Shown: in pieces, positions 7,620 to 16,292 of the stretch
How positions within the stretch are numbered: position 1 is the first letter of the stretch
How the letters are laid out: every line of letters begins with the position of its first letter
From: Bacillus sp. ISL-34
GTDB lineage: Bacteria > Bacillota > Bacilli > Bacillales > DSM-1321
Assembly (NCBI RefSeq): GCF_018613325.1
Contig: NZ_JAGGQJ010000006.1
Span: forward strand, 1-35,802
Length of the DNA stretch: 35,802 nucleotides
Direction of reading: 5' to 3'
Notes under the pieces: generated by a model
The model's database searches: none
Seen by the model: only the letters and a program-made list of their open reading frames with translations
Told to the model about the DNA's origin: nothing
Made by a program: the position numbers and the translations under genes

Positions 7620-8021
7620 CTAACGGAGCCATTTCGTAGCGATAATCTTAGTCCCTTCACCTGGTATCGAATCAATATCAAAATCATCCATTAAACGTTT
7701 GGCTCCAGGAAGGCCTGCGCCCAGTCCCCCCGAGGTAGTATATCCATCTTCCATGACTCTGCGGATATCCTCAATTCCCGGCCCTTGGTCCTCTGCAATG
7801 ATTTTCAATCCTGACTTCCCATTTATATTCAGCTTTTCTATGCTTACACTGCCTTGTCCAGCATATAGGTATATGTTTCGGGCCAATTCGCTAATGGCCG
7901 TTGTGATCCTGGCCTGGTCTACAGTGCCGAACCCCAACTCTTTAGCGACATTTCTTCCAAGCTGCCTTGCAGCTACGATGTCCCATTCATTTATGATTTT
8001 TACGCAGGATTGGAACTCCAT
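7620..8021 (-). CDS. rsbT: Switch kinase RsbT
   Basis: A 133-residue GHKL kinase. Visible motifs are the N box SELARNIYLYAG, the G1 EDQGPGIEDI and the G2 GLGAGLPGAKRLMDDF. RsbT is held in the stressosome by RsbR/RsbS. On stress it phosphorylates them, leaves and activates RsbU. Length is identical to B. subtilis RsbT. It lies 3 bases after rsbS. Confidence 0.97.
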   Translation of the reverse strand: MEFQSCVKIINEWDIVAARQLGRNVAKELGFGTVDQARITTAISELARNIYLYAGQGSVSIEKLNINGKSGLKIIAEDQGPGIEDIRRVMEDGYTTSGGLGAGLPGAKRLMDDFDIDSIPGEGTKIIATKWLR

Positions 8022-8024
8022 TCT

Positions 8025-8381
8025 TTAATCCCCCAATTCCTGTTGTAATTTCTCCAGGCCTTTCTCTAAGTCTAATGCTGTCAGAACATCCTCGAGACTA
8101 ATACCCAGTTCAATCAATGTTATTGCAACAGCAGGCTGGATTCCCGTAATTACAACCTTGGCCCCCATAAGCTTAGACATACTAAAGACATCGCCTAATA
8201 CCTTTGCGATAAAAGAATCAATAAAATCTATCGAGGTAATATCTATAACAACGCCATTCGCGCTTGTTTCATGTATCTTATGCAGTAAGTCCTCTTGAAA
8301 TTGAAGAGCTGTCAAATCATCCAATTCCCACTGTATAGAGACTAACAAGCAGTCATAAAGCTTTAATATCGGAATCCTCAT
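8025..8381 (-). CDS. rsbS: Stressosome core protein RsbS
   Basis: A 118-residue single STAS-domain protein. The phosphorylatable serine is Ser56 in [15 protein letters not shown] (B. subtilis Ser59). With RsbR it forms the stressosome shell that binds RsbT. It is separated from rsbR by only 2 bases. Confidence 0.97.
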   Translation of the reverse strand: MRIPILKLYDCLLVSIQWELDDLTALQFQEDLLHKIHETSANGVVIDITSIDFIDSFIAKVLGDVFSMSKLMGAKVVITGIQPAVAITLIELGISLEDVLTALDLEKGLEKLQQELGD

Positions 8382-8383
8382 AC

Positions 8384-9211
8384 TTATCCCTCCACCTTTA
8401 CGATCTTTCGGCTCGTTAATTCCAACGCAACTTCTATCCCTTTTTTCAACGTATTTTTTGTAACCACTTCATTTAAATTAATTCCAAGATTAACGATGGT
8501 TTGGGCTATTTCAGGGCGAATGCCGCAGAGTATGCATTTGGCGCCCACCAACCGGACCGCTTCCGCCGCTTGAATGATATGATGGGCAACCATGGTATCC
8601 ACGACCGGCACGCCCGTTATATCAATAAGAACAACTTCAGATCTATGCTTAACAACGCCAGTCAGCAGGTTTTCCATTATCTGCTTGGCACGTTCTGTAT
8701 CAATCGTACCAATCAGCGGCATGACCGTAATGCCTTCCAATACAGGAATGAGCGGTGCCGAAAGTTCTTGCAACGCTATTTTTTGCATGGAAACAGTTCT
8801 TTCCCAAGTTTGGGTATATATATTGACTATTTCATTATTTATCGGTGTGGCCCATTTATCCAAATGATTAACAAGATTGACTTGGTTATCAGGAGTCACC
8901 AGACCCTTTTCGACCATTCCATTAATGACAATTAACGTGAATTTATGAAGTCCTTCATTGACGAAAGTTAGAGGCCAACCCAATTGTACGACTTTCTCGG
9001 CAAAATCCGAAAGCTTCAACGTGAATTCCTTGTTTTTACTATCAACATTCGTGATGATCATATCTATAAATTCACTGCTCGTTTGCGTGAACATTCGATC
9101 TGAGACGACTTTAATTAATCTTTCGTCAGTACTTTCCTTCATGATGCCCATCCACTCATTAAGGATGTAATCTTGATTTTGCTTAATAAAATCGTAAACC
9201 AATTGATTCAT
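8384..9211 (-). CDS. rsbR: Stressosome sensor protein RsbR (RsbRA)
   Basis: A 275-residue protein (274 in B. subtilis RsbRA). A non-heme globin-like N-terminal sensor domain occupies about 1-135. A linker helix and a C-terminal STAS domain follow from about 155. The two phosphorylated threonines correspond to Thr172 (TIDTERAK) and Thr206 (VVDTMVAHH). The start is the ATG of MNQLVYDF, 5 bases after GGGAGG; an in-frame start 21 bases upstream would swallow this ribosome-binding site. It heads the rsbRSTUVW-sigB-rsbX operon. Confidence 0.96.
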   Translation of the reverse strand: MNQLVYDFIKQNQDYILNEWMGIMKESTDERLIKVVSDRMFTQTSSEFIDMIITNVDSKNKEFTLKLSDFAEKVVQLGWPLTFVNEGLHKFTLIVINGMVEKGLVTPDNQVNLVNHLDKWATPINNEIVNIYTQTWERTVSMQKIALQELSAPLIPVLEGITVMPLIGTIDTERAKQIMENLLTGVVKHRSEVVLIDITGVPVVDTMVAHHIIQAAEAVRLVGAKCILCGIRPEIAQTIVNLGINLNEVVTKNTLKKGIEVALELTSRKIVKVEG

Positions 9212-9357
9212 AATATCCTCCCATTCTAACACAATTGCCTTGTTTCCCTCTCCTCGTCACAAGGATGTTAACTAACTGTAATCTTATTTCCATTTGGATT
9301 TTCTTATAAATTCCCCACTGCACTTTTGCTTTTTTTAAGTATTTACAACATAACTAC

Positions 9358-9383
9358 ATACCCGATATTCAGGCAAGAAAAAC
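9358..9383 (-). promoter_or_regulatory. Candidate sigma-B promoter upstream of rsbR
   Basis: The minus strand reads GTTTTT (9378-9383), a 14-base spacer and a perfect GGGTAT (9358-9363), about 150 bases before the rsbR start. The -35 matches the first four bases of GTTTAA. The -10 is exact. Confidence 0.4.
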
Positions 9384-9407
9384 ATCAATTTTAAAAAAGT
9401 TAGGGAG

Positions 9408-9435
9408 ATAATATAAAAAAAAATGAACGATTCAA
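9408..9435 (-). promoter_or_regulatory. Candidate sigma-A promoter of the rsbR operon
   Basis: The minus strand reads TTGAAT (9430-9435), a 16-base spacer containing a T-tract, and TATTAT (9408-9413). It would start near 9400 and give a leader of about 190 bases. The rest of 9212-9624 holds only the sigma-B-like site and the ndoA terminator. Confidence 0.5.
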
Positions 9436-9523
9436 TCCAATATCTAACTGTATACTGTTTTTATTCGTCAAATTTTTCATATTTCCTGCTGTATACTTTT
9501 TGGACATGTTTATGTTATTTCAC

Positions 9524-9558
9524 AAAAAAACACGATTCCCGCAGTTGCAGGAATCGTG
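9524..9558 (-). terminator. Terminator after ndoA
   Basis: On the minus strand a 9-bp perfect stem CACGATTCC/GGAATCGTG with a 10-base loop is followed by seven T (9524-9530). It separates the alr/ndoAI/ndoA genes from the sigB operon. Confidence 0.85.
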
Positions 9559-9624
9559 CCATCTAAATAACATCATGAATGATTTGTATTATAATAACGC
9601 CCGGTTTAACGGGAAAAATTTTCT

Positions 9625-9978
9625 TTAAAACTCAATGAGGCCTAAACTAATTTGCAAAGCTTCATTGACCTTTTGCATCATCGGTTCGTCGAGATGCGTA
9701 ATTTTATCAGTTAAACGCTGCTTATCAATTGTCCGGATCTGTTCTAATAAAATGACGGAATCCCGCTCGAATCCGTACTTTTTTGCATTAATCTCGACAT
9801 GTGTAGGCAATTTCGCTTTTTGAATTTGAGCTGTAATGGCTGCCACGATCACAGTCGGACTAAAGCGATTACCAATATCGTTTTGTAAAATTAGTACCGG
9901 ACGGGTCCCACCCTGCTCTGAACCAACTACCGGGGAAAGGTCTGCGAAGTATACGTCACCACGCTTAACAACAATCAA
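9625..9978 (-). CDS. ndoA: MazF-type toxin endoribonuclease NdoA (EndoA)
   Basis: A 117-residue MazF/PemK toxin, close to B. subtilis NdoA (116 aa) over its length. Diagnostic segments are [44 protein letters not shown] and KLPTHVEI. It cleaves single-stranded mRNA at specific sites (UACAU in B. subtilis). The start is TTG, with GGAGG inside the last codons of the antitoxin gene and only 4 bases between genes, implying coupling. An intact antitoxin precedes it. Confidence 0.95.
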   Translation of the reverse strand: MIVVKRGDVYFADLSPVVGSEQGGTRPVLILQNDIGNRFSPTVIVAAITAQIQKAKLPTHVEINAKKYGFERDSVILLEQIRTIDKQRLTDKITHLDEPMMQKVNEALQISLGLIEF

Positions 9979-9982
9979 TGGC

Positions 9983-10264
9983 TCAGCCTCCGCTAACTAA
10001 TCGTTCAACGCAATGACCTGCCTCGAATTCAGCCTGGAAGGCTTCAGAAGCAATCGTTAAGTTAATGGCCGCCATTTCAATATAACCGCGTTTCATCGAT
10101 TCACGAAACTCTTTCTTTTTACGTTCGCGAAGATACATTTTTGTGGCACGATAAATAAATTCACTGCGATTTACATTTTCCTCACTCGCATACCCATCTA
10201 ACTCTGTTAAAAAATTTTGAGGTAATCGAATTAATATCTCTCTTGTTGCGCTGGATTCAGACAC
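9983..10264 (-). CDS. ndoAI: Antitoxin NdoAI (EndoAI, MazE-like)
   Basis: A 93-residue ribbon-helix-helix antitoxin. The N-terminal RHH ([20 protein letters not shown]) and the conserved C-terminal toxin-binding segment ending VERLVSGG are visible. The GTG start (SESSATRE...) is 9 bases after GGTGGAGG and gives the same length as B. subtilis YdcD (93 aa). An ATG two codons upstream is only 3 bases from the ribosome-binding site and is less likely. The protein neutralises NdoA and may bind its own promoter. Confidence 0.93.
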   Translation of the reverse strand: MSESSATREILIRLPQNFLTELDGYASEENVNRSEFIYRATKMYLRERKKKEFRESMKRGYIEMAAINLTIASEAFQAEFEAGHCVERLVSGG

Positions 10265-10297
10265 AAACATACACCTCCACCATCACTACACACCTTT

Positions 10298-10303
10298 ATT
10301 ATA
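10298..10303 (-). promoter_or_regulatory. Possible -10 of the ndoAI-ndoA promoter
   Basis: There is a perfect TATAAT on the minus strand 34 bases before the antitoxin start. The -35 region at 16-18 bases has no good TTGACA match, so this is weak evidence for a separate promoter. Readthrough from alr is possible because I see no terminator between alr and ndoAI. Confidence 0.35.
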
Positions 10304-10426
10304 TATATCCTTTTCAATATTACCATTAAAATGCCTATCTGCAAAGAGTATATTCTATTCTCAATCCTATTATCAGCATAATAAAGGAAATCTTATTCAC
10401 AATCTTAGGATTTTTTTACAATCCGG

Positions 10427-11590
10427 TCATTCCAAAATGAAGTTGCGTACATGATTCACCTGATTGTCTTTTATATATATACGAGGTACTCTTGCCCCTA
10501 TCATGCATGTTACCTCATAGTTGATCGTTTCCAGTTTTGCCGCAATCTCATCGACAGTAATCGATTCATCCCCATCATTCCCCATCAGTGTGACCTCTGT
10601 CCCTACAGGGTATGGTCCAGGCAGCTTGATCATGCATTGATCCATGCAAATCCTCCCGACTATGGGTACTCTTCTACCATCCACAAGAACTTCCTGACCT
10701 TGCAGCTTACGGATCCAGCCGTCAGCATAACCGATTGGCAAAGTCCCAATCCATTCATCACCTTCAGCCGTATAAGTCGCTCCATAACTGACGCTTTCAC
10801 CCTTGGCAAGCTGTTTAACCGCAACCATCTTCGTTCTCAATGATATAGCCTGTTTTAATGGATATGGCAATATCGGCTTAATCTCCACGGAAGGACTCAA
10901 TCCATACATGGAAATCCCCATTCTTATTGCATTCCATTCAGGGTCGGTGAATCTTAAAGAAGCTGCACTATTGGCTGCATGAATATATTCAGGCTTTCCA
11001 GTCAATACGGAAAGCATCCCTTTAAATGAAGCAAGCTGCTTTTCATAAAAGTCGGTCTTCATTTCATCCGCCGTCGCGAAATGAGTGAATATCCCTTGGA
11101 AATTGAAACAAGCTTCCCTCTCAAGCAAACTTTCCACTTTCATGAGTTGGCCTTTATCACGAATGCCGATTCTCCCCATGCCGCTATCCACTTTTACATG
11201 GATTTGCAAAACTTGTCCCGGTTTCAACAAATCCTTTGCCTTTTCCAACCATGCTACATCAAAAACCGTCACGGAAATCCCATGCTCGGCAGCAAGTGCT
11301 GCACTTTCAGGCCTCGATGCCCCAAGTACAAGAATTGGAGCCAATATTCCCTTTTTCCGTAAGGCAAGAGCCTCATCCAAAAAAGCGACACTTAAAAAAT
11401 CCGCCCCCGCTTCAAGCGCCGTTTTGGCCACTTCATAGTCCCCATGGCCATATGCATTCGCTTTAACGACAGCGAAAAGACTAACGCCATTTCCCAGTCT
11501 TTTTTTCATTGAAGAGATATTTTCAAAAATATTATCCAAATTTACTTCTGCCCACGTATCTCGATGAAATATTTTCGTTTCCAAGGCCAT
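10427..11590 (-). CDS. alr: Alanine racemase
   Basis: A 387-residue fold-type III PLP enzyme that interconverts L- and D-alanine for peptidoglycan. The PLP lysine is Lys43 ([10 protein letters not shown]). The second catalytic base is Tyr269 (VSYGATYTA), matching Lys39/Tyr265 of Geobacillus alanine racemase. [12 protein letters not shown] is also present. The start is the ATG of MALETK; an in-frame GTG 21 bases upstream is possible. Product D-Ala feeds the ligase encoded by ddl further right. Confidence 0.97.
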   Translation of the reverse strand: MALETKIFHRDTWAEVNLDNIFENISSMKKRLGNGVSLFAVVKANAYGHGDYEVAKTALEAGADFLSVAFLDEALALRKKGILAPILVLGASRPESAALAAEHGISVTVFDVAWLEKAKDLLKPGQVLQIHVKVDSGMGRIGIRDKGQLMKVESLLEREACFNFQGIFTHFATADEMKTDFYEKQLASFKGMLSVLTGKPEYIHAANSAASLRFTDPEWNAIRMGISMYGLSPSVEIKPILPYPLKQAISLRTKMVAVKQLAKGESVSYGATYTAEGDEWIGTLPIGYADGWIRKLQGQEVLVDGRRVPIVGRICMDQCMIKLPGPYPVGTEVTLMGNDGDESITVDEIAAKLETINYEVTCMIGARVPRIYIKDNQVNHVRNFILE

Positions 11591-11646
11591 TTCCTTCTTT
11601 CCTACACTCACAATAAGATTCTTCCCAGTAGCGAAGTTTTCGTTTC

Positions 11647-11652
11647 ATTATA
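11647..11652 (-). promoter_or_regulatory. Possible -10 of the alr promoter
   Basis: There is a perfect TATAAT on the minus strand 57 bases upstream of the alr ATG. No good -35 is seen at 16-18 bases, so confidence is moderate. Confidence 0.4.
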
Positions 11653-11745
11653 GGACCATTCTATAACCAACCGCCAGAAAGATAAAGTGCTTTTTCACCT
11701 TGATTCTAATTTCCCAACTGCCAGACTAAATCAGATCGTAGGATT

Positions 11746-11824
11746 AAAAATGTCAACAAGCTGCTTCCCCGCCTAACCTACCCAGAAGAAACCTTCGTAA
11801 GGAGACGGGAAACATCAGCTTGTT
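11746..11824 (-). terminator. Extended hairpin downstream of ydcC, probable terminator
   Basis: On the minus strand AACAAGCTG (11816-11824) pairs with CAGCTTGTT (11755-11763). Inside, TTCCCG pairs with CGGGGAA. Both enclose about 37 bases that contain a smaller CCTT/AAGG stem. TGACATTTTT follows. The stem is long but the T-run is short and offset by 4 bases, so it is an atypical terminator. Confidence 0.5.
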
Positions 11825-11832
11825 ATGTAATC

Positions 11833-12837
11833 CTATTTGACTGGATCTTCCCCAACCGAACGGGCGACTTCTATCATCTCTTCCTGTGTCAAATCCTTTG
11901 ATGCAAGCATATAATCGACACCTTCAAAAGTCCATGCAATCGTATTTCCTGTCATGGCTCCGACAGTATAACCTAAATCAACCGGTTCTCCATTCACATT
12001 CGTCGAAACGGAAGTTTGAACTACCTCAGCTTTTTCCTGAACTAATGTAAAACTTTTTGTACCCTCATAGGTCAAAACGACACGTTCTCCCTTTTCCGTC
12101 GTAATTTCTTTTTCTTCCGTTAAGTTCATATCACCAATATTTTCAGGGTATTTCACCGCAAATCCTTCATTTTGGACTTCTGCCATAACGGGTGCTTCAA
12201 GTTGTGCACTTGTCATGTTTTTCTTCATATCAAATGAATCTTTATCAAAAGTCGTATCGAATTTAACTTTCGAGAATTCAACAAGAACCAATGCGGTCTT
12301 ATCGGGGTCCATGACTTTTACACTGACCGGAGATAAATCCTTTTTGTTTATAGTAATCTCTTGATATGGCAACATTTTATTGTTTTGGTAGCGTGTTTTC
12401 GTTTCAAAGACATAATGTTTACCCGTTTCTTTATATGTCGCACTTTTATCTTCCGTAATGTCTTTCACCAACGACTCGAACAAATAGGCCTGACTGCTGT
12501 TCTCCGGCCACTCGCTTTGAAATTTAAAACTTTTATTCAAAGCTGGCGTCAAAACATATACACCATCATCATTTTTCAAAATCATCTGGCTTTGGTCCTT
12601 CTCTTCATTTTTCAGATTTACGCGGTAAAAAGAAGGGTCCTTATGCCAAATCTCCACATTATACACTTGAGGTTCAGTGCCCATCTTCAATGTCATCTTC
12701 GCGTTAGCTTTATATCCTTTCATTTCGCCAAGCTTCTCATTCAATTCACTCACTACGTCACTCTGTGATTTTTGGCCGCAAGCAGAAAGAGCAAGCAAGA
12801 GCATGATCCCTGCAAAAAGCATTAACATCTTCTTCAT
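11833..12837 (-). CDS. ydcC: LolA-like outer-leaflet lipoprotein YdcC
   Basis: A 334-residue lipoprotein. The signal peptide MKKMLMLFAGIMLLLALSAC has the lipobox Cys at residue 20. The body resembles LolA/LolB-fold proteins (B. subtilis YdcC, about 350 aa), with extracytoplasmic beta-rich sequence and a repeated EVQNEGF...GDM type C-terminal half (DUF4367-like). The ribosome-binding site is AAGGGG. B. subtilis ydcC is, to my recollection, a sigma-E sporulation gene; a sigma-E-like promoter lies upstream here (13030-13059). The exact function is unknown. Confidence 0.85.
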   Translation of the reverse strand: MKKMLMLFAGIMLLLALSACGQKSQSDVVSELNEKLGEMKGYKANAKMTLKMGTEPQVYNVEIWHKDPSFYRVNLKNEEKDQSQMILKNDDGVYVLTPALNKSFKFQSEWPENSSQAYLFESLVKDITEDKSATYKETGKHYVFETKTRYQNNKMLPYQEITINKKDLSPVSVKVMDPDKTALVLVEFSKVKFDTTFDKDSFDMKKNMTSAQLEAPVMAEVQNEGFAVKYPENIGDMNLTEEKEITTEKGERVVLTYEGTKSFTLVQEKAEVVQTSVSTNVNGEPVDLGYTVGAMTGNTIAWTFEGVDYMLASKDLTQEEMIEVARSVGEDPVK

Positions 12838-13029
12838 CTTTTCAACCCCTTTTTGTCATTTGAACGTAAAAGGGAGAGGAAAAGGCAGGATCCGGACATT
12901 GGCTCGACTGATGTCTTAGATTCCTCGGTATTTTAGACACGGACCCATTCTCGATCCGGCTAAAAACTTTTCGAGAGCACCTACTCTGCCATGTACCTTT
13001 TACCGGGCCTTGTCTCCCTATAGCACTAA

Positions 13030-13059
13030 ATGTATATGAGACAACCTAAAGGTTTATGA
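13030..13059 (-). promoter_or_regulatory. Candidate sigma-E promoter of ydcC
   Basis: The minus strand has TCATAAA (13053-13059), a 14-base spacer and CATATACAT (13030-13038), which resembles the sigma-E -35/-10 pair. It would give a leader of about 185 bases before ydcC. A TTGTCT-N16-TATAGG pair overlaps and is an alternative sigma-A reading. Confidence 0.4.
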
Positions 13060-13080
13060 CCCGATTGGACAAAACTCCAT

Positions 13081-13431
13081 TCACCCTTCAATTACGACTT
13101 GAGCAACCGCATAATCCCTGCTGTGGCTAATCGAAAGATGGACCCCTTCAGAAAACGGCTTGGAAATCACCGGCTTTCCTTTATCATCCGATGTGATTTC
13201 AATATCCAAAAAGGATAAGTGCTTACCGATTCCTGTACCGTTTGCTTTTGAAAATGCCTCCTTTGCTGCAAAACGCCCAGCAAAATACTCGACCTTCCTT
13301 CTTCCATTTAACTTTTCGAAAATCAAGATTTCCCTTTCTGTTAATATACGCTCCTTTAAACGGGGTTGCCGATTAATCAGTGTTTCCATTCTATCCAACT
13401 CAGTAATGTCCACGCCTATACCTTTAATCAC
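13081..13431 (-). CDS. acpS: Holo-[acyl-carrier-protein] synthase AcpS
   Basis: A 116-residue phosphopantetheinyl transferase. It moves the 4'-phosphopantetheine of CoA to acyl carrier protein. The magnesium ligands Asp8 (GIGVDI) and Glu58 (RFAAKEAFSKA) and the C-terminal LSISHSRDYAVAQVV are present. The start is GTG behind GAGGTG. It is divergent from ydcA. Confidence 0.96.
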   Translation of the reverse strand: MIKGIGVDITELDRMETLINRQPRLKERILTEREILIFEKLNGRRKVEYFAGRFAAKEAFSKANGTGIGKHLSFLDIEITSDDKGKPVISKPFSEGVHLSISHSRDYAVAQVVIEG

Positions 13432-13539
13432 TTTGACACCTCTTCTATTAATTTAATAAGCTGCATATCATTAGGAGGACTCTTTTACCTGAAAATGATA
13501 ATATTGTATCTAAATAAAAACGATAATAAGGAGGAATTT

Positions 13540-14130
13540 ATGTTTACAAGAACAGAAAGCTTCCGCGAATACGCAAATTCATATCGAGCTGTTACTGTGC
13601 TCATACTCATTATGATGATTGTATTCGTTCTTGTCCTTTTCCCCATATTTCCCGGCAATGTACTCTTTTATTATGGCGCAGGTGTGAACTTATACATCGC
13701 TGATGGACAATGGTGGCGTTTGATCACCCCCATCTTTCTGCATAGCACGTTTACACACTTACTGTTTAATGGATTTTCACTTGCCATCTTTGGTCCATTC
13801 CTAGAGAAATTGCTCGGAACCGTCAAGTTTTCAATCTTCTTTTTATCGATAGGTATCCTTGCCAATATCGCAACCTTCCTAATTAACCCACTGACATATA
13901 ACCACGTAGGTGCTAGCGGAGCAATTTTTGGTTTACTCGGATTCTTTCTATATCTTGTACTGTTCAATAAAACCAATTTTACTAACAACGAAAGAAATAC
14001 CGTATATACACTGACCGGAATTGCCATCATCATGACCTTCATTCAACCGCAGATCAACGTTGTCGGTCATTTGGCTGGACTTGCAACCGGCTTTTTAACA
14101 GCTCCATTATTCTTAAGAAAAAAACGGTAG
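13540..14130 (+). CDS. ydcA: Rhomboid-family intramembrane protease YdcA
   Basis: A 196-residue six-helix membrane protein. The rhomboid core shows HLLFNGFSLAIFGPFLE (HxxxN-type oxyanion region), the catalytic serine in VGASGAIFGLLG and the catalytic histidine in NVVGHLAGLATG. The start is ATG 5 bases after AAGGAGG; the coding frame is open upstream but lacks any ribosome-binding site there. Only a few genes here lie on the plus strand. B. subtilis YdcA is about 199 aa. The substrate is unknown. Confidence 0.93.
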   Translation: MFTRTESFREYANSYRAVTVLILIMMIVFVLVLFPIFPGNVLFYYGAGVNLYIADGQWWRLITPIFLHSTFTHLLFNGFSLAIFGPFLEKLLGTVKFSIFFLSIGILANIATFLINPLTYNHVGASGAIFGLLGFFLYLVLFNKTNFTNNERNTVYTLTGIAIIMTFIQPQINVVGHLAGLATGFLTAPLFLRKKR

Positions 14131-14137
14131 GACAAAC

Positions 14138-14172
14138 AGCCGACTCTTCCTTTTAATCATTGGGAGTCGACT
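14138..14172. terminator. Shared hairpin between ydcA and ydbT
   Basis: AGCCGACTC (14138-14146) pairs with GAGTCGACT (14164-14172) with one mismatch. The T-tracts are weak on both sides (CTTTCTT and TTTGT). The right arm and the ydbT stop codon (14157-14159, in the loop) overlap the end of ydbT. It may act in both directions. Confidence 0.5.
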
Positions 14173-15620
14173 GCTTTCTTAGGTAAATACCATGATTTAA
14201 TTATTTGGCAATCCTTTTCTTCCACATCCGCAACCATGCCGACCCGGGAGGTGATTCCTGATTTAATCGATGCTGAAATCGAAGCCAATTCTTTTCGATT
14301 CTGAAACCAACTTTTTTTATATGTGATTGATTGAATTCTGCTTCTCTGCATGATCAATGTTTGCTTCGAGAAAAAACGGCTGCTTAATAGCAACAAATTC
14401 CCTTCTATGCTCCATCCTGCATCTCTATATTGCATGTAAGCCCAAAAAATCGCCAACGGTACAAGCAAAAGGGAAAAATAACCCCAAGGTCTGAAAAACC
14501 ATACCAACGCACCGATGATCGGGATCAGGGATAGAAACTTACGAAACACATACCGGGAAAGTGCACGCTTAGGTATCGGTGTCATCTCAGTGGTTGTTTC
14601 ATAAACCGGTAGAATTTCCAGGATTTTCTCATGTAAATGCCTCTTCCTGATTAAAGGGAACAGCATGATGGATAGACTTTCTTTATCTTCCATACTGCCT
14701 CCCGCATATTCAATATAAACCGTCGCCAATCCCAATGGCTTTCTAATCAAATTCTCCATGATCCGGATACCTTGAATTTTATGGATAGGGATTGTCAGCT
14801 GTCTTTTCTCAAGAAGCCCTCTGGAAATGACGATTTCCTCATCCGTTTTTATCACGGTAAAGGAAGCATATTTAATCACCATACTTAATGTGGCCAATAC
14901 ATAAACCACCAATAAAGCCACAAGGGCAAACAAGGTTAGAATAACGGTCCCCATTTCAATAAAATCTTCATAATCCTTAAATATTCTCTCAAAAGGTATC
15001 ATTTCATCGAACTGAGAAAGAAAAGCGATTGCCCCAGATAAGAAGACACCTACCGCTCCCGAAGTGGCAGCCATAACGAATAGCTGCGGCAATGTCTGCT
15101 TAAAAACGGAAGACGATTTTGCTGCATATTCTTTATTCGCGACTTCATCTTTATCCTTATCAAAAGGATTATTCGCATTTTTTTCCTCACTTATAAAAGC
15201 ATTGATTCGATCCGCATCACTTTTGCTTATGGCTGATAATACGGCATCCGCCTGCGACCCGCCTGCCGTTTCAATATTCAGCTTCACCAGGCTGAATATC
15301 CTCTGGATGATGCCCTCTGATATATCTATGCTATGAATCCGATCAAATTTTATATACCGTTTCTTCCTTACGAATACACCGGACTCAATTCTGAATTCGC
15401 CCTCTTCTATGCGATATGTAAAACGTAACCATTGAAGGAATGCAGTGCCTATCAGTAAAAGTATAATAATGGCAATGACCAGCGGTTGTATCCATCCAGG
15501 AATCCCTTCATTCTTCCCAGGAATGACGACCACTAATAAAAAAGGGATGACTAATTCCTTAATTGATTTAATGATGTTAAGCAATACAGCTATGGGGTGA
15601 AGCCTTTTAGGTTCAGACAT
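14157..15620 (-). CDS. ydbT: Membrane protein YdbT with repeated PH-like (bPH2) domains
   Basis: A 487-residue membrane protein (B. subtilis YdbT 493 aa). A paired hydrophobic hairpin near 20-60 is followed by a YRIEEGEFRIESGVFVRKKR-type bPH2/DUF304 segment. The pattern membrane pair plus KIQGIRIMENLIRKPLGLATVYIE repeats twice more downstream. The start is ATG of MSEPKRLHP after GTGGAGG, overlapping the last 8 bases of ydbS. YdbS/YdbT form a two-gene unit; in B. subtilis related proteins are tied to resistance against antimicrobial compounds, but the mechanism is unclear. Confidence 0.88.
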   Translation of the reverse strand: MSEPKRLHPIAVLLNIIKSIKELVIPFLLVVVIPGKNEGIPGWIQPLVIAIIILLLIGTAFLQWLRFTYRIEEGEFRIESGVFVRKKRYIKFDRIHSIDISEGIIQRIFSLVKLNIETAGGSQADAVLSAISKSDADRINAFISEEKNANNPFDKDKDEVANKEYAAKSSSVFKQTLPQLFVMAATSGAVGVFLSGAIAFLSQFDEMIPFERIFKDYEDFIEMGTVILTLFALVALLVVYVLATLSMVIKYASFTVIKTDEEIVISRGLLEKRQLTIPIHKIQGIRIMENLIRKPLGLATVYIEYAGGSMEDKESLSIMLFPLIRKRHLHEKILEILPVYETTTEMTPIPKRALSRYVFRKFLSLIPIIGALVWFFRPWGYFSLLLVPLAIFWAYMQYRDAGWSIEGNLLLLSSRFFSKQTLIMQRSRIQSITYKKSWFQNRKELASISASIKSGITSRVGMVADVEEKDCQIIKSWYLPKKAVDSQ

Positions 15621-16086
15621 CTTCTTCCTCCACACTTGCCATTCTGGAAATATAGTGCCGCAATTCATCTGCCTCTGCAAGGTCCAAGGCAGGGATAACA
15701 TGAAGGGTCGCTGCAGTGGAAATTTCAACGGAGGCTAAATCGTATTTTCTCAATAAAGGCCCTTGCTTCGTTTCAACATGCTGAACCCTAATCATGGGTA
15801 TGAGTGTTCTTTTGATGACGAAAATCCCACTTTGGATATCAATTTCGGTATTTCTCACTTCGTAACGCCATCTCTTCCATTTCACCGATGGAATCAGGAA
15901 GATGGCCAGATAGGATTGGATTATCGAAATTATGATTAACGCTCCAAACACCCAATATGTCCAATCAAAAATGATTGTAAGCACGAGTACGGTGATGCTT
16001 ATAATCCAAGTTATTGAACAGCTTATAAGACCACTGATTTTCCATACGGTCAAGGCCTTATTCGATATACGATTTTCAGGTTCCAT
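15613..16086 (-). CDS. ydbS: Membrane protein YdbS with a bPH2 domain
   Basis: A 157-residue protein (B. subtilis YdbS 159 aa). Two membrane helices at about 15-60 are followed by one bPH2 domain (YEVRNTEIDIQSGIFVIKRT, IPMIRVQHVETKQGPLLRKY). The start is ATG of MEPENRISN after GAGGAG; an in-frame start 69 bases upstream has no ribosome-binding site. It is translationally coupled to ydbT by an 8-base overlap. Confidence 0.88.
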   Translation of the reverse strand: MEPENRISNKALTVWKISGLISCSITWIISITVLVLTIIFDWTYWVFGALIIISIIQSYLAIFLIPSVKWKRWRYEVRNTEIDIQSGIFVIKRTLIPMIRVQHVETKQGPLLRKYDLASVEISTAATLHVIPALDLAEADELRHYISRMASVEEEDV

Positions 16087-16153
16087 GTGCTTCTCCTCTT
16101 CCGGACAGGTAATTTTTAAATGAATCTTCATCATCCATCCTTCGCTTTCATCC

Positions 16154-16159
16154 ATTATA
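16154..16159 (-). promoter_or_regulatory. Probable -10 of the ydbS-ydbT promoter
   Basis: A perfect TATAAT on the minus strand lies 68 bases upstream of the ydbS ATG and downstream of the cshA terminator. The -35 is poor. Confidence 0.45.
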
Positions 16160-16253
16160 CTATAATTAAATGCTGGAAATTACCCCCTTTTGAGCAGTCC
16201 ATCCAAAAACAGCCAACCATCCGGATACCATATGAAGTATTGGAGATGCACAT

Positions 16254-16283
16254 AAAAAAATGCCGCTCAAATGAGCGGCATTT
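16254..16283 (-). terminator. Terminator of cshA
   Basis: On the minus strand a perfect stem AAATGCCGCTCA/TGAGCGGCATTT is followed by a T-run. It lies 10 bases after the cshA stop. Confidence 0.95.
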
Positions 16284-16292
16284 CCAATTCAA

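Noticed and set aside
13366..13539. Upstream extension of the rhomboid frame by 58 codons
   Set aside because: The extension lacks a ribosome-binding site and runs antisense through acpS, whereas the ATG at 13540 follows AAGGAGG and gives the family length.
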